The notes below the pieces were generated by a model that was not told where the DNA came from, did no database searches, and was given only the letters and a program-made list of their open reading frames with translations. 64,000 nucleotides of DNA from JAVJUV01 sp047314965 (GTDB lineage: Bacteria > Pseudomonadota > Alphaproteobacteria > Rhodobacterales > Rhodobacteraceae), in the NCBI RefSeq assembly GCF_047314965.1, contig NZ_JBLBVK010000052.1, forward strand, positions 115,808-179,807. Reading direction: 5' to 3'. Positions 45,292 through 54,092 of the stretch are shown here, piece by piece. Each line of letters opens with the position of its first letter. The first letter of the stretch is position 1. The translations under genes were made by a program, and so were the position numbers.

Positions 45292-46860
45292 CTACGCCCC
45301 CAGCGCAGGGGTCGCCCGGATGAGGGTCGGGCGTCCGGCGGTGAACGCGGAATTGAGGATCGCGGTCAGGTCGCCAAGGCTGGCCGGCTCGGCATAGCCG
45401 CAGCCATAGGCCGCCGCGAGATGGCGCCACTCGGGGTTCTTAAGCGTGACCGCGACGGGAGAGATCTGCGCCGAGATCATGTTGTCGCGGATTTCGCCCA
45501 GCGCATTGTTGTCCCAGAGGAGGATCGGCAGCGAGAGGCCGAGTTCGGCGGCGGTGCCCAGTTCCTGGATCGTATACTGGAAGCCATAGTCACCCGCGAT
45601 GGCCATGACCGGGCCATCATGGCCCAGCGCGCCGCCGATCGCGGCGGGCAGCGCATAGCCCAGCGTGCCGAAGCCCGTCGGGTGGTGCCAGAGACCCGGT
45701 TTGGGCATGTCCCAGACCTCTTTCGCGGCATATGCGAACTGGGTCATGTCGGAGAAGATCATCGTGTTTTCGGGCAGCGCGGCGGAGAGCGCGTCGCAGA
45801 CGGGCACGATGCCGGGACGCTCGGCGTCGATCTCGGCTTTCCACCTCGCGCGGGTCGCGGCGATTTCGGCCGGGGTCCAGTCGGTTTCAAGCGGCTCTTC
45901 GACGCTGCGGGAGAGGTCGTCGAAGACGCCGAACGCATCGCCATAGATCGGATACTGGCCGGGACGTGCCAGGACTTCGGCGTCGATATCGACGCGGAAG
46001 AGCCGCGTGTCCGTGCCGAGGCTTTCGCGCCAGAGATCGCCCTGCGCGAGTTCGGAGCCGAAGACGAAGATCGCATCGGCGCGGCTCAGGGCTTCAGCGC
46101 TGGAGGGGCGCGCGAGGTATGAACCGAAGTGGAGCGGCGCGCCGGGCGGCACCACGCCTCGCCCAGCGTAGGTCGTCATGCTGGCGGCGTTCCAGCGCTC
46201 CAGCACCGGGCCGGCAAAGCCGATCCAGCGCGCGCCGCCGCCGAAGAGGAAAAGCGGCCGCCGGGCCTGCCGAAGCGCCTGGGCCAGCGCCGAGATGTGG
46301 CCGTCCCATGTCTCGCCGATCTGGCCCTCCGCCATGCCCCCCGCCGGAAAGGCCGGCGCTTCGCCACCCAGAACCGCGATGGGAACATGAAGGCTTTTGG
46401 GCCTTGGCCGCACGGCGAGGAATTCGGCGAAGGCCCGGTCGAGCAACTGGTAGGCCGCCTCGGGAGTCCGCGCCGTTTCGGACCAGTCTGCGACGGTGCG
46501 CCCTGCTCCCTCCTGGTCCCGCATCTGGTGCAACGGCCCGCGCCGCGCGGCCGTCTCGTCCAGCACGGTCGAGATCACCAGCATCGGCACGCTGTCGGAA
46601 TAGGCCTGCCCCATGGGGGTCAGGATGTTGGTCAGCCCCGGGCCGGAAATCACGAAACAGACGCCGGGCTTTCCTGTGGCCCGTGCATAGCCGTCGGCCA
46701 TGAAGCCCGCGCCCTGTTCATGGCGCGTCAGCACATGGCGGATGCCGGCCTGTTCGACGCCGCGGTAGATCTCGATGTTGTGGACGCCCGGGATGCCAAA
46801 GACGGTGTCCACCTCCCGGTCCTGCAGCATGAATGCCAGTTCCACTCCCAACGGTCGCAT
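45292..46860 (-). CDS. TPP-dependent enzyme, acetolactate synthase-like (possible guanidino-oxopentanoate decarboxylase)
   Basis: A 522-aa thiamine diphosphate enzyme. The N-terminal Pyr domain has the catalytic Glu in LTRHEQGAGFMADGYARATG, preceded by TVFGIPGVHNIEIYRGV. The PP domain has PTGFGTLGYALPAAIGGALG and the cofactor motif GDYGFQYT ... WDNNALGEI. The N-terminal wording is closest to what I know as 5-guanidino-2-oxopentanoate decarboxylase (arginine transaminase pathway), but acetolactate synthase-like enzymes are hard to tell apart by eye. Its ATG is 1 base past the trkH stop codon, so it belongs to the folE2-trkH transcript. Confidence 0.85.
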   Translation of the reverse strand: MRPLGVELAFMLQDREVDTVFGIPGVHNIEIYRGVEQAGIRHVLTRHEQGAGFMADGYARATGKPGVCFVISGPGLTNILTPMGQAYSDSVPMLVISTVLDETAARRGPLHQMRDQEGAGRTVADWSETARTPEAAYQLLDRAFAEFLAVRPRPKSLHVPIAVLGGEAPAFPAGGMAEGQIGETWDGHISALAQALRQARRPLFLFGGGARWIGFAGPVLERWNAASMTTYAGRGVVPPGAPLHFGSYLARPSSAEALSRADAIFVFGSELAQGDLWRESLGTDTRLFRVDIDAEVLARPGQYPIYGDAFGVFDDLSRSVEEPLETDWTPAEIAATRARWKAEIDAERPGIVPVCDALSAALPENTMIFSDMTQFAYAAKEVWDMPKPGLWHHPTGFGTLGYALPAAIGGALGHDGPVMAIAGDYGFQYTIQELGTAAELGLSLPILLWDNNALGEIRDNMISAQISPVAVTLKNPEWRHLAAAYGCGYAEPASLGDLTAILNSAFTAGRPTLIRATPALGA

Positions 46861-46861
46861 C

Positions 46862-48310
46862 TCAGGTCCTCCAGAAGCGCGAGGTGAACAGGACGAAAAC
46901 CACCATCAGTTCCAGGCGCCCGACCAACATGCCGACGATCAGGATCCACTTGGCGGGGTCGTTCAGCGTGGAGAAGTTGCCGGCCGGCCCGATGATTTCG
47001 CCCAGCCCCGGACCCACGTTCGCGATCGCCGTCGCCGCGCCCGAGACGGCCGTGACGAAATCGAGCCCCGTCGCCGAGAGCAGCACCGCGAGAATGCCGA
47101 GCGAGACGATGAACATGGTCAGGAAGGCCGTCACCGAAGAGATCACGTCCTCGGTCAGGGTGCGGCCTTCGTATTTCGGCTGGAAGACGCCGTGCGGGCT
47201 GTGGATGCGCCGGATCTGGTTGGCGATGGCGATGACGACGATCTGGTAGCGGAAGATCTTGACCGAACAGCAGGTCGAGCCAGCGCACCCGCCGATCAGG
47301 CCGATGAAGAAGAACAGCGCCACCGGGAAGGCGCCCCACAGCTGGTAGTCCACGCTGGCATAGCCGGTGCCCGTGATGATCGAGGTCACGTTGAAGGTCG
47401 CCTCGCGCAGCGCGTGAAAGAAGTTGTCGTCATTCACGATCAGCCGGAACAGCGCCACGGTCACGATCAGCACGACTGTGACGACCAGGAAGACCCGGAC
47501 CTGGCTGTCGCGCCAGAGCGGCTGGGCGGATCCGGCCAGCAACTGGACGTAACGGACGAATGGAAGGCTGGCCAGAACCATGAACACGGACGCCACGTAT
47601 TCCGGCGCGCCCTGATACTCGCCAAACGACGCATCATGGGTGGAAAAACCGCCTGTCGAGATCGTCGTCAGCGCATGGTTCACCGCGTTGAAGAAGGTGA
47701 AGCCCGCGGCCAGATAGGTCAGGACACAGACGACCGTCAGGCCCAGATAGACGATCGAGATCCGCGAAGCGATCTCGGCGGCGCGCGGCAGCACCTTGCC
47801 GGCCGTATCGAAGGCCTCGGAGCGGAAGATCTGCATGCCGCCGACGCGGAGTTCCGGCAGGAAGGCCATGGCCACGACGATGATCCCGATGCCGCCGAAC
47901 CATTGCAGCATGGAGCGCCAGAGCAGCAGGCCCGCGGGTAAGTCGTCGAGCCCAACGAACACCGTCGACCCTGTTGTGGTCAGGCCCGACATCGCCTCGA
48001 AATAGGCGTCCGTGATGCTGGCGTCGGTCGCGCCCTCGACGAAAGGGATCGCCCCGAAGACCGGCAGCACCGCCCAGACCCCCGAGGCCATCAGGAAGAC
48101 CTGCTGGATCTTCAGTTTGCCGGTCACCGCATTGGCGCAGGCCAGCGAGATCAGGCCGCCGATCATCGTCGTGAGGATCGCGGACTCAAGGAATGCGCCC
48201 GCATGGCCGTTGCCGACCGAGAAATCGACCAGCATCGGCACCAGCATCGTGACGCCCAGCGCCGCGATCAGCAGACCGATAACATATCCGACTGGGCGCA
48301 GATCAATCAT
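46862..48310 (-). CDS. trkH: Trk potassium uptake channel subunit
   Basis: TrkH (482 aa), the membrane channel for K+ uptake that is gated by the nucleotide-binding protein TrkA. Four selectivity-filter regions are readable: AMSGLTTTGSTVF, ALTTISTGGFST, NVTSIITGTGYAS and SGAATAIANVGPGLG, each with the central Gly. It begins MIDLRPVGYVIGLLIAALGV. trkA is not in the window. It lies in a same-strand run with the GFA-like gene and folE2 upstream. Confidence 0.96.
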   Translation of the reverse strand: MIDLRPVGYVIGLLIAALGVTMLVPMLVDFSVGNGHAGAFLESAILTTMIGGLISLACANAVTGKLKIQQVFLMASGVWAVLPVFGAIPFVEGATDASITDAYFEAMSGLTTTGSTVFVGLDDLPAGLLLWRSMLQWFGGIGIIVVAMAFLPELRVGGMQIFRSEAFDTAGKVLPRAAEIASRISIVYLGLTVVCVLTYLAAGFTFFNAVNHALTTISTGGFSTHDASFGEYQGAPEYVASVFMVLASLPFVRYVQLLAGSAQPLWRDSQVRVFLVVTVVLIVTVALFRLIVNDDNFFHALREATFNVTSIITGTGYASVDYQLWGAFPVALFFFIGLIGGCAGSTCCSVKIFRYQIVVIAIANQIRRIHSPHGVFQPKYEGRTLTEDVISSVTAFLTMFIVSLGILAVLLSATGLDFVTAVSGAATAIANVGPGLGEIIGPAGNFSTLNDPAKWILIVGMLVGRLELMVVFVLFTSRFWRT

Positions 48311-48343
48311 GGGACGGAGCCTTGGCCGGGCGAGGCCCGCAAG

Positions 48344-48880
48344 TCAATCGGCAACCGGGCCGCCGGGCGCGACCGGCTTGCCGTCCGATCCGAAGAACGG
48401 ATTGCGCTTCGATCCGCCTGCAAGTTTCGATTTCAGGGCGCGAAACCCGAAATTGGCATAGAGCTTCAGCGCTCCTCCGCCATCATCCGGCACCCGGCCC
48501 GTGGCGGCCTCGCGGAAGACACGCACCTTGACCGGTCCAAGGGCCGACGGATCGGCGAAACGGTGGCTTTGCAGTGTCACGAACGGGATCGCAGGCGTCT
48601 CCAGCGTGCTGGCGACCGGCGTGTTGCAGCAGGTCGTGAACCAGCGAACGGGGCCTTTTGACGAAAGCCTGAGCCACGAGAGGTTCTCCGCGCCGCGGAG
48701 GAACCGCATTCTCTCCGGGGCGACCTGGAACAGATCGCTGCCGCCGGCCTCATCCAGTGCGCCCTCGGCACCCGTGCGGCTGGCAAAGTTCCGGCAGGAG
48801 TTGCAATAGCACACAGCCCTGAGCCCGCCGGTGGTATCAACTTCCGCCGCGAAGGCGCCGCACCGGCATGTCCATTCCAT
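48344..48880 (-). CDS. GFA/CENP-V-like zinc-binding protein (DUF6151-like)
   Basis: A 178-aa protein with the Cys pattern of glutathione-dependent formaldehyde-activating-like proteins: WTCRCGAF at the N-terminus, VCYCNSC, and FTTCCNTPVAST, which together suit one or two zinc ions. The rest lacks known catalytic motifs. I believe close relatives are named DUF6151. AAGGAGG lies 7 bases before the ATG at 48880, with a TTG codon directly in front of it. It lies between folE2 and trkH on the same strand; its role is unknown. Confidence 0.8.
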   Translation of the reverse strand: MEWTCRCGAFAAEVDTTGGLRAVCYCNSCRNFASRTGAEGALDEAGGSDLFQVAPERMRFLRGAENLSWLRLSSKGPVRWFTTCCNTPVASTLETPAIPFVTLQSHRFADPSALGPVKVRVFREAATGRVPDDGGGALKLYANFGFRALKSKLAGGSKRNPFFGSDGKPVAPGGPVAD

Positions 48881-48939
48881 CAAAGCACCTCCTTGTCGAC
48901 CGGCGGCAGGTTATCCTTCCGCCGGGCAACACGAAAGGC

Positions 48940-50040
48940 TCAACCGACGTGGAACAGGGTCGAGAAGAGTTTGGGATCGAGCGACGTCGCCTCGAACGTC
49001 GCACCCTCGGTCAGCACCGACACCGCGTCATGGCTGTGCAGGCTTTCCTGGTGCGACGCGACCACGCGGAAATCGCCCACGCGCTGGTCGCCCTGAAGCG
49101 CCTCGGCGAAGAGACGCGCCGCATCCTCGACGAAGATCGGGTTGGCGGCGTTCAGTTCGGCGAAGGCCTGTTCATCCTCGCGCTTGACCATGACCTGCGT
49201 CTCGGTCGGCACGGCGGCGCGGCAGAGGGCGACTGCGTCCTCGAACCAGAGGGTCGGTGCGTTCGGGTCCACAACCATCGACAAACGCGCGACAGAGCGC
49301 TGGGAATGGGGCGTCGCCAGCTGGCCGCGCTCGCGCCGGGCATGCTCGGACAGTTCCAGCGAGCACGGGCAGGTCGAGGAATAGACGTAGTCGAGGTGCA
49401 GGATGCCCGTGCGCACGCCGTTCTGCTCCACCAGTTCCAGCGCGATGTCGTAATACTGCCAGCCAGACAGGCCCGAGCGCAGGCTCGACACCTTCATCGG
49501 GAACGAGAACCGCATCTGGATGCGGGCGTCGAAACTTTCGAGATCGCTCTTGTAGTCGTCGAGCGCGGCTTCGATCACCTCGAACGAGAACGTGCTTTCA
49601 GCATGGGCATAGAAAGAGCGCATGATCCGGCTCATGTTGATGCCCTTCTTGTCCGCCTCGAGGCTGACGGTGCCGGTGACGGAGGTGTCCAGCAGGCGTT
49701 CGCCCCCGTCCTTCATGCGGAAACGCACCGGCAGTCGGAAGTTCGAGATACCCACATGCTGGATCGCGCGGCGCGCGCCCTTGATCAGGGATTCCGGGCC
49801 GTTCTGCAGATCCGGCAGCGTGTCCTTGTAGGCGGAATCCACCGTGAAGCCCGCGGGATAGGCGCGCGACAGCGCCGGATAGCCCATGCCTTGCCCCGGC
49901 AACAGCTGGCGCAGCGCGGGATCGAGCGTTTCGATCTCGGCCGCATCGGCCTGCTTCACCCAGCCACGCAGCAGATCGAGCATCTTCGCAGCGTCGTCGC
50001 GGGTTACGTCTAGAAGGAAATCAGGGCTGTGAATGTTCAT
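48940..50040 (-). CDS. folE2: GTP cyclohydrolase I type IB
   Basis: FolE2 (366 aa) opens GTP to 7,8-dihydroneopterin triphosphate, the first step to folate and queuosine. The signature is VYSSTCPCSLELSEHARRER, whose Cys is the metal ligand, with VGISNFRLPV and HDAVSVL regions typical of the COG1469 family. FolE2 can work without zinc, and in bacteria that also have FolE1 it is often zinc-regulated. I see no convincing Zur site upstream. The ATG at 50040 has AGAGA upstream. The GFA-like gene follows 59 bases downstream. Confidence 0.95.
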   Translation of the reverse strand: MNIHSPDFLLDVTRDDAAKMLDLLRGWVKQADAAEIETLDPALRQLLPGQGMGYPALSRAYPAGFTVDSAYKDTLPDLQNGPESLIKGARRAIQHVGISNFRLPVRFRMKDGGERLLDTSVTGTVSLEADKKGINMSRIMRSFYAHAESTFSFEVIEAALDDYKSDLESFDARIQMRFSFPMKVSSLRSGLSGWQYYDIALELVEQNGVRTGILHLDYVYSSTCPCSLELSEHARRERGQLATPHSQRSVARLSMVVDPNAPTLWFEDAVALCRAAVPTETQVMVKREDEQAFAELNAANPIFVEDAARLFAEALQGDQRVGDFRVVASHQESLHSHDAVSVLTEGATFEATSLDPKLFSTLFHVG

Positions 50041-50139
50041 GTCATCTCTCTTGCGTCGCTGTAATCCGTCAAAGAAAGGACCGCTCACCGCAGTTCCGAC
50101 GGGTTTTGCTAATTCATACGCAAGAGCGGCTCTGCCGGA

Positions 50140-50883
50140 TCATCCGTAACGAAGAATGAAACGCTTCAGAATTTCCGGTGGGACAGTGACTTCAGCCGAT
50201 TGGCACACCTCTGTAAGCCTTTCGGCCTGGGCCGGGTCGAAATAGCCGCGATGCTTGTAGATCTCGATGCGCTCGGCAAAGACATCGCCGTCGGCTTCGG
50301 GGTGAAACTGGGTGGCATAGACGTTCCGGCCTGTACGGATCATCTGGAAAGGGCAAGGCTCGGAGACCATAAGGTGCACCGCGCCCGGCGGCAGTTCCTG
50401 GACCGCCTCCTTGTGGCCGACGAGCGTGTTGAACCTCTCGGGCAATCCCGCCAATAGCGGGTCGTCGCGGCCCTCGGGCGTCACCTGGCAGGACACGGGG
50501 CCGACCGGCTCGCCGTAACGCGCCTTCGAGACCTCGCCGCCCAGGTGATGGGCGAGAATGCCGATGCCGTAGCAGCAGCCGAGAAACGGCATGTCGCGGG
50601 CCGTGATCTGGGGCATCAGCCGCAGGATTTCGGCCTCGGCACGCGCTTCGACCGGGTCCTTGGTTGCCGGGTCGTCGCTGACGCAACCCGGACCGCCGCC
50701 GACGATGACGCCGGCATAATCGTCGAGCGACAGATCGGCGGGCAATGGTTGAGCGTCGAGGCGGATGCGATGCGCGCGGGCCTCGTCGAGACCGCCCTTT
50801 TCGAGGAACGCGCGGAACTCGCTGTCAGAGGCTTCATCCTCGGGGCGTAGTTGAAGGATCAGGAAGGGCTTTTCGGACGACAT
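50140..50883 (-). CDS. Class I glutamine amidotransferase-like protein
   Basis: A 247-aa GMP synthase-like GATase domain protein with no synthetase partner. The nucleophile Cys is in PFLGCCYGIGILAHHLGG near residue 105, and the His/Glu pair is in NVYATQFHPEADGDVF. Such stand-alone proteins include gamma-glutamyl-polyamine hydrolases and glutamine amidotransferases of unknown acceptor. The start at 50883 gives MSSEKPFLILQLRPE. It is upstream of folE2 on the same strand with a 99-base gap. Confidence 0.85.
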   Translation of the reverse strand: MSSEKPFLILQLRPEDEASDSEFRAFLEKGGLDEARAHRIRLDAQPLPADLSLDDYAGVIVGGGPGCVSDDPATKDPVEARAEAEILRLMPQITARDMPFLGCCYGIGILAHHLGGEVSKARYGEPVGPVSCQVTPEGRDDPLLAGLPERFNTLVGHKEAVQELPPGAVHLMVSEPCPFQMIRTGRNVYATQFHPEADGDVFAERIEIYKHRGYFDPAQAERLTEVCQSAEVTVPPEILKRFILRYG

Positions 50884-50934
50884 GCCAGTCTTGTGCACCC
50901 TGCTCCCGCCTCTGGCAAGGGCGGGCGTGCCGGC

Positions 50935-51840
50935 TCAGGCGCCGGGCCGATAGGACAGCGGCGCGCAGATCGCGATCAGCCAATCCAGGAATTGCTGCGT
51001 GTTTTCACGGAGCGGGCCTTTTCGGGTGATCACCGAGTAGACACCCCACATGTCCAGCGGACAGTCCACCAGAACGAGCGAGCCATCGGCGAGATATTTG
51101 CGCACAACGATCTCGGACGACAGGCTGAGCCCGTACCCCATGAGGGCCGCCTCAATTTCCAGCCTGACATTTCCGGGGTCCACGATGCTGACCTGGTCCG
51201 GATCGCAGCCTGCGCGGCGCACGGCCTCGTCGAAGACCGACTGCACCATGCTGCGATCGCGAAGCCATGGAAAAGTGGTGGCATCGACGCGCCCATCTCC
51301 GACAAGCGACGGAGCGGCGCAGAGGATCAGGGGCGTGTGAATCAGCGGCACGGCGTTGAGGTTTCCCCAGGTCTCGCCCTTGAGATTGCCCCTGACGACA
51401 AGATCGAAGGCATCTAGGTCGATCGGTGCCCTGTTGCCCTCGGGAGAGAACGCGATCTCGACCCCGGGGTGCTTCTCCCAGAAGTCGCGCAAGCGCGGCA
51501 GGATCACCGCATCCACGAAGAAGTCAGTGGTCGAGACTCGCAGACCTCTCGCCGCTTCGCGGTTTCGCAGGTCATTCACCCCGGCGGCCATCAGCGCGAA
51601 CGCCTCGCGCAGAGGCGCGGCCAGATGCCGCCCGGCCTCGGTCAGGACCAGCCCCCGCCCCTCGCGCCGTACCAGCGCCGCGCCCATCTCGTCTTCCAGC
51701 TTGCGGACCTGCTGGGCGATGGCGGCGGGCGTGACGTTGAGCGCGCGCGCCGCCGCCGAATACCCTTCGAGCCGCGCTGTCGCCTCGAAGGCGCGAAGCG
51801 TCGAGAGCGGCGGAAGCTGGCGCCAGTCGGGATCCGTCAT
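50935..51840 (-). CDS. LysR-family transcriptional regulator (GcvA-like)
   Basis: A 301-aa regulator with a winged helix (LPPLSTLRAFEATARLEGYS, then AAARALNVTPAAIAQQVRKL) and a periplasmic-binding-protein-like effector domain. The N-terminal wording resembles the GcvA/AmpR branch. It is divergent from a small gene at 51944, with a LysR-type dyad between them, so that gene is the first candidate target. The effector is unknown. Confidence 0.93.
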   Translation of the reverse strand: MTDPDWRQLPPLSTLRAFEATARLEGYSAAARALNVTPAAIAQQVRKLEDEMGAALVRREGRGLVLTEAGRHLAAPLREAFALMAAGVNDLRNREAARGLRVSTTDFFVDAVILPRLRDFWEKHPGVEIAFSPEGNRAPIDLDAFDLVVRGNLKGETWGNLNAVPLIHTPLILCAAPSLVGDGRVDATTFPWLRDRSMVQSVFDEAVRRAGCDPDQVSIVDPGNVRLEIEAALMGYGLSLSSEIVVRKYLADGSLVLVDCPLDMWGVYSVITRKGPLRENTQQFLDWLIAICAPLSYRPGA

Positions 51841-51870
51841 TTGATAGCCTGACTTAAAGGTATGGAATTA

Positions 51871-51887
51871 TTTCTGACTCAGAGAAA
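51871..51887. promoter_or_regulatory. Candidate LysR binding site
   Basis: TTTCT-GACTCAG-AGAAA is an inverted repeat with a 7-base centre that fits the T-N11-A rule for LysR regulators. It is flanked by GGA and TCC, which extend the symmetry. It sits between the divergent LysR gene and the small gene. Confidence 0.45.
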
Positions 51888-51943
51888 TCCAAAAAACAAG
51901 CTATGAAATAAGGGAACAGACCGAATTGTTCCGGAGAGAAGCC

Positions 51944-52171
51944 ATGATGATACTACAAGATGAAATGCTGCGCGCGACACGCAGGTTCGAGGCATCTGGC
52001 CGCACTGTCTTGCCGGAGCTTGGCCGCGAAATTGAGCATGCGGCGCGGCGCGACGAGGCCGGAGACATGTCCACGGAGACCGGCCAGCGCATCGCCACGA
52101 CTGCTCCGGCGACACTGCGACAGCCCTTCGCCCTTCTGAGGCTCTGGTTCGTCAGAGGCGTCCCGACCTGA
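51944..52171 (+). CDS. Small soluble protein of unknown function
   Basis: A 75-aa charged protein (MMILQDEMLRATRRFEASGR ...) with no signal peptide or membrane helix. GGAG lies about 9 bases before the first of two adjacent ATGs. It is divergent from the LysR gene, with a LysR-type dyad in the shared promoter, and ends 2 bases before the convergent GNAT gene. I do not recognise the family. Composition and position suggest a genuine gene rather than chance. Confidence 0.55.
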   Translation: MMILQDEMLRATRRFEASGRTVLPELGREIEHAARRDEAGDMSTETGQRIATTAPATLRQPFALLRLWFVRGVPT

Positions 52172-52173
52172 TC

Positions 52174-52713
52174 TCAGGCGAAAGCCGCCACGCGTTCCAG
52201 CGGCTTTTCCATCACCGCGTTCGACAGGAGAACGCCCAGCCGTTCGACCTTCTGGCGTCTGACCAGACGCCAGCCGTGACGGGCGAAGAACGGCTCGGCC
52301 AGAAGGCTGGCCTCGGTTTCCAGACGGGTCAGCCCCCGCGCCCGCGCTCGGCCCTCCAGAACGGCATAGAGCACCTCGGAGATCCCCTTGCCCATGACCT
52401 CGGGCAGAACGAACGCCAGATCCAGGTACGCGCGGGTCATATCCAGCGACATGAACCCCACCGGCCCGTCCGGCAGTTCGGCCACGACGGTGTCCGCCTC
52501 GGCCAGCCGCAGTTCCCAGGACCTAGTGTCAGGCACATGCGGCGACCAGGCGGCGCATTCCACGGGCGTATAGCGGGCGGCGGCGCCCTCATGCACGGAA
52601 CGGTGGAAGATACCGGCCAGCGCCGGCGCATCCCCGTCGGAAAAAGAGCGCACGAGGAGGCCGGGAAAACTCCCAGTGGAGTTTTCAAGTTTTGTCCGGA
52701 CGACCTTGGTCAT
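52174..52713 (-). CDS. GNAT-family N-acetyltransferase
   Basis: A 179-aa acetyltransferase fold. The central strand AYLDLAFVLPEVMGKGISEV contains a variant acetyl-CoA loop (MGKGIS, where Q/RxxGxG/A is usual), followed by LEGRARARGLTRLETEASLL and AEPFFARHGWRLV. The ATG overlaps the metZ stop codon (ATGA), so the two are translated together. The substrate is unknown. Confidence 0.87.
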   Translation of the reverse strand: MTKVVRTKLENSTGSFPGLLVRSFSDGDAPALAGIFHRSVHEGAAARYTPVECAAWSPHVPDTRSWELRLAEADTVVAELPDGPVGFMSLDMTRAYLDLAFVLPEVMGKGISEVLYAVLEGRARARGLTRLETEASLLAEPFFARHGWRLVRRQKVERLGVLLSNAVMEKPLERVAAFA

Positions 52714-53891
52714 GCCTGTTCGAGCGCCTGCATGAGGTCGGCGATCAGATCCTCGGCGTCCTCGATCCCGACCGACAGCCGCACCAGACCCGGCGTGATA
52801 CCCAGCGCCGCGCGCTGGTCGTCGGTCAGACGCTGGTGCGTCGTGGTGGTCGGATGCGTGATGATCGACTTGGCGTCGCCGAGGTTGTTCGAGATCACCA
52901 CGATCCGGAGCGCGTTCAGGAACCTGAACGCCGCGTCCTGCCCGCCCTGCACCTCGAATGCCACGACGGTGCCGCCTTTTTCAAGCTGGCGCATCGCAAG
53001 CGCGTGTTGCGGGTGGCTGGCAAGGCCGGGATAGAGAACGCGGCCCAGTTTCGGATGGCCCTCAAGCGCACCGGCGATCGCAAGCGCACCGGCAGCCTGC
53101 GCGCGGACGCGGAGGTCGAGCGTTTCCAGCCCCTTGAGCATCAGCCATGCGGTGAAGGGCGACATCGCGCCGCCCGTGTGCTTGAGATAGGGCTCCAGCG
53201 TCTTGCGGATGTACTCGCGCGTCCCAAGGACCACGCCGCCCAGAGCACGGCCCTGCCCGTCGATATGCTTGGTCGCGGAATAGACGACGACATCGGCGCC
53301 AAGCTCGAGCGCACGGCTGAACACGGGGGTGGAGAAGACGTTGTCGACGACGACCTTCGCGCCCACGCCATGCGCGATTTCGGCGACGGCGGGCAGGTCG
53401 ATGACCTCGAGCGTGGGGTTCGACATGGATTCGAGGAATACCGCCTTGGTGCCGGGGCGTACGGCAGCGCGCCACTGGTCCAGATCGGTGCCGTCGACGA
53501 AGGTGACCTCGACCCCGTAGCGGGTCAGCACTTCCTCGAGGATGTAGAGACAGGACCCGAACAGCGCGCGCGCCGAGACCACGTGATCGCCCGCCCTCAG
53601 CATGGAGGTCAGAGCCGCGTTGACGGCGGCCATGCCGCTGGCCGTGGCGAAGGCGTCTTCCGCGCCCTCGAGCGCGGCGATGCGTTCCTCGAACATGCGC
53701 ACGGTCGGGTTGCCGTAGCGGGCATAGATGAACTCGTCGTCGCCCGCCTTCTCGAAGCGCTGCGCGGCCTGTTCGGCGCTGTCATAGACGAAGCCCTGAG
53801 TCAGGAAGATCGCTTCGGACACCTCGCCGTACTGGCTGCGGCGGATGCCTTCATGCACGAGTTTCGTGCGGGTTTTCCAATCCTTGGACAT
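52710..53891 (-). CDS. metZ: O-succinylhomoserine sulfhydrylase
   Basis: MetZ (393 aa), a PLP enzyme of the cystathionine gamma-synthase family that joins O-succinyl- or O-acetylhomoserine with sulfide to give homocysteine for methionine synthesis. Motifs include YARYGNPTVRMFEERIAALE, ATASGMAAVNAALTSMLRAG, VVVDNVFSTPVFSRALELGA, and the Schiff-base Lys in YSATKHIDGQGRALGG. GGAGG precedes the ATG. A SAM-II riboswitch and a terminator lie in the leader. The GNAT gene overlaps downstream. Confidence 0.96.
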   Translation of the reverse strand: MSKDWKTRTKLVHEGIRRSQYGEVSEAIFLTQGFVYDSAEQAAQRFEKAGDDEFIYARYGNPTVRMFEERIAALEGAEDAFATASGMAAVNAALTSMLRAGDHVVSARALFGSCLYILEEVLTRYGVEVTFVDGTDLDQWRAAVRPGTKAVFLESMSNPTLEVIDLPAVAEIAHGVGAKVVVDNVFSTPVFSRALELGADVVVYSATKHIDGQGRALGGVVLGTREYIRKTLEPYLKHTGGAMSPFTAWLMLKGLETLDLRVRAQAAGALAIAGALEGHPKLGRVLYPGLASHPQHALAMRQLEKGGTVVAFEVQGGQDAAFRFLNALRIVVISNNLGDAKSIITHPTTTTHQRLTDDQRAALGITPGLVRLSVGIEDAEDLIADLMQALEQA

Positions 53892-53908
53892 GGGGACGCC
53901 TCCTTTCC

Positions 53909-53945
53909 AAAAACAAAGCCCCCACCGCGATGAGCGCCGGGGGCG
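53909..53945 (-). terminator. Leader terminator between the SAM-II aptamer and metZ
   Basis: On the minus strand GCCCCC pairs with GGGGGC, with further pairing of GGCG and CGC inside, followed by TTTGTTTTT. It sits after the riboswitch and 18 bases before the metZ start codon, so it can stop transcription before the gene when the aptamer permits. Confidence 0.75.
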
Positions 53946-53961
53946 ATGGAGTCGTCCCAGA

Positions 53962-54018
53962 CCTCTTTAGCGGAGTTTTTAACGTGGCCCGCAATCCGGT
54001 GAACAAATCGCCACGATG
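53962..54018 (-). ncRNA. SAM-II riboswitch (metZ leader)
   Basis: The minus strand carries the conserved blocks of the alphaproteobacterial SAM-II aptamer in order: ATCGTGGCGATTTG, CCGGATTGC, GGCCACGTTAAA, and CTCCGCTAAAGAGG. The H-type pseudoknot pairings (GTGG with CCAC, and the 3' CCGCTAAAG strand) can be drawn. It binds S-adenosylmethionine and reduces metZ expression when methionine supply is adequate. The terminator at 53909-53945 suggests transcriptional control. Confidence 0.92.
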
Positions 54019-54092
54019 CCTGCGTGCTAGCCCCGAAAGCTCAGCCGGTCAAGCCTCTTGGAAAGCAGATGTGCGCCGGATACGAACGCGGC

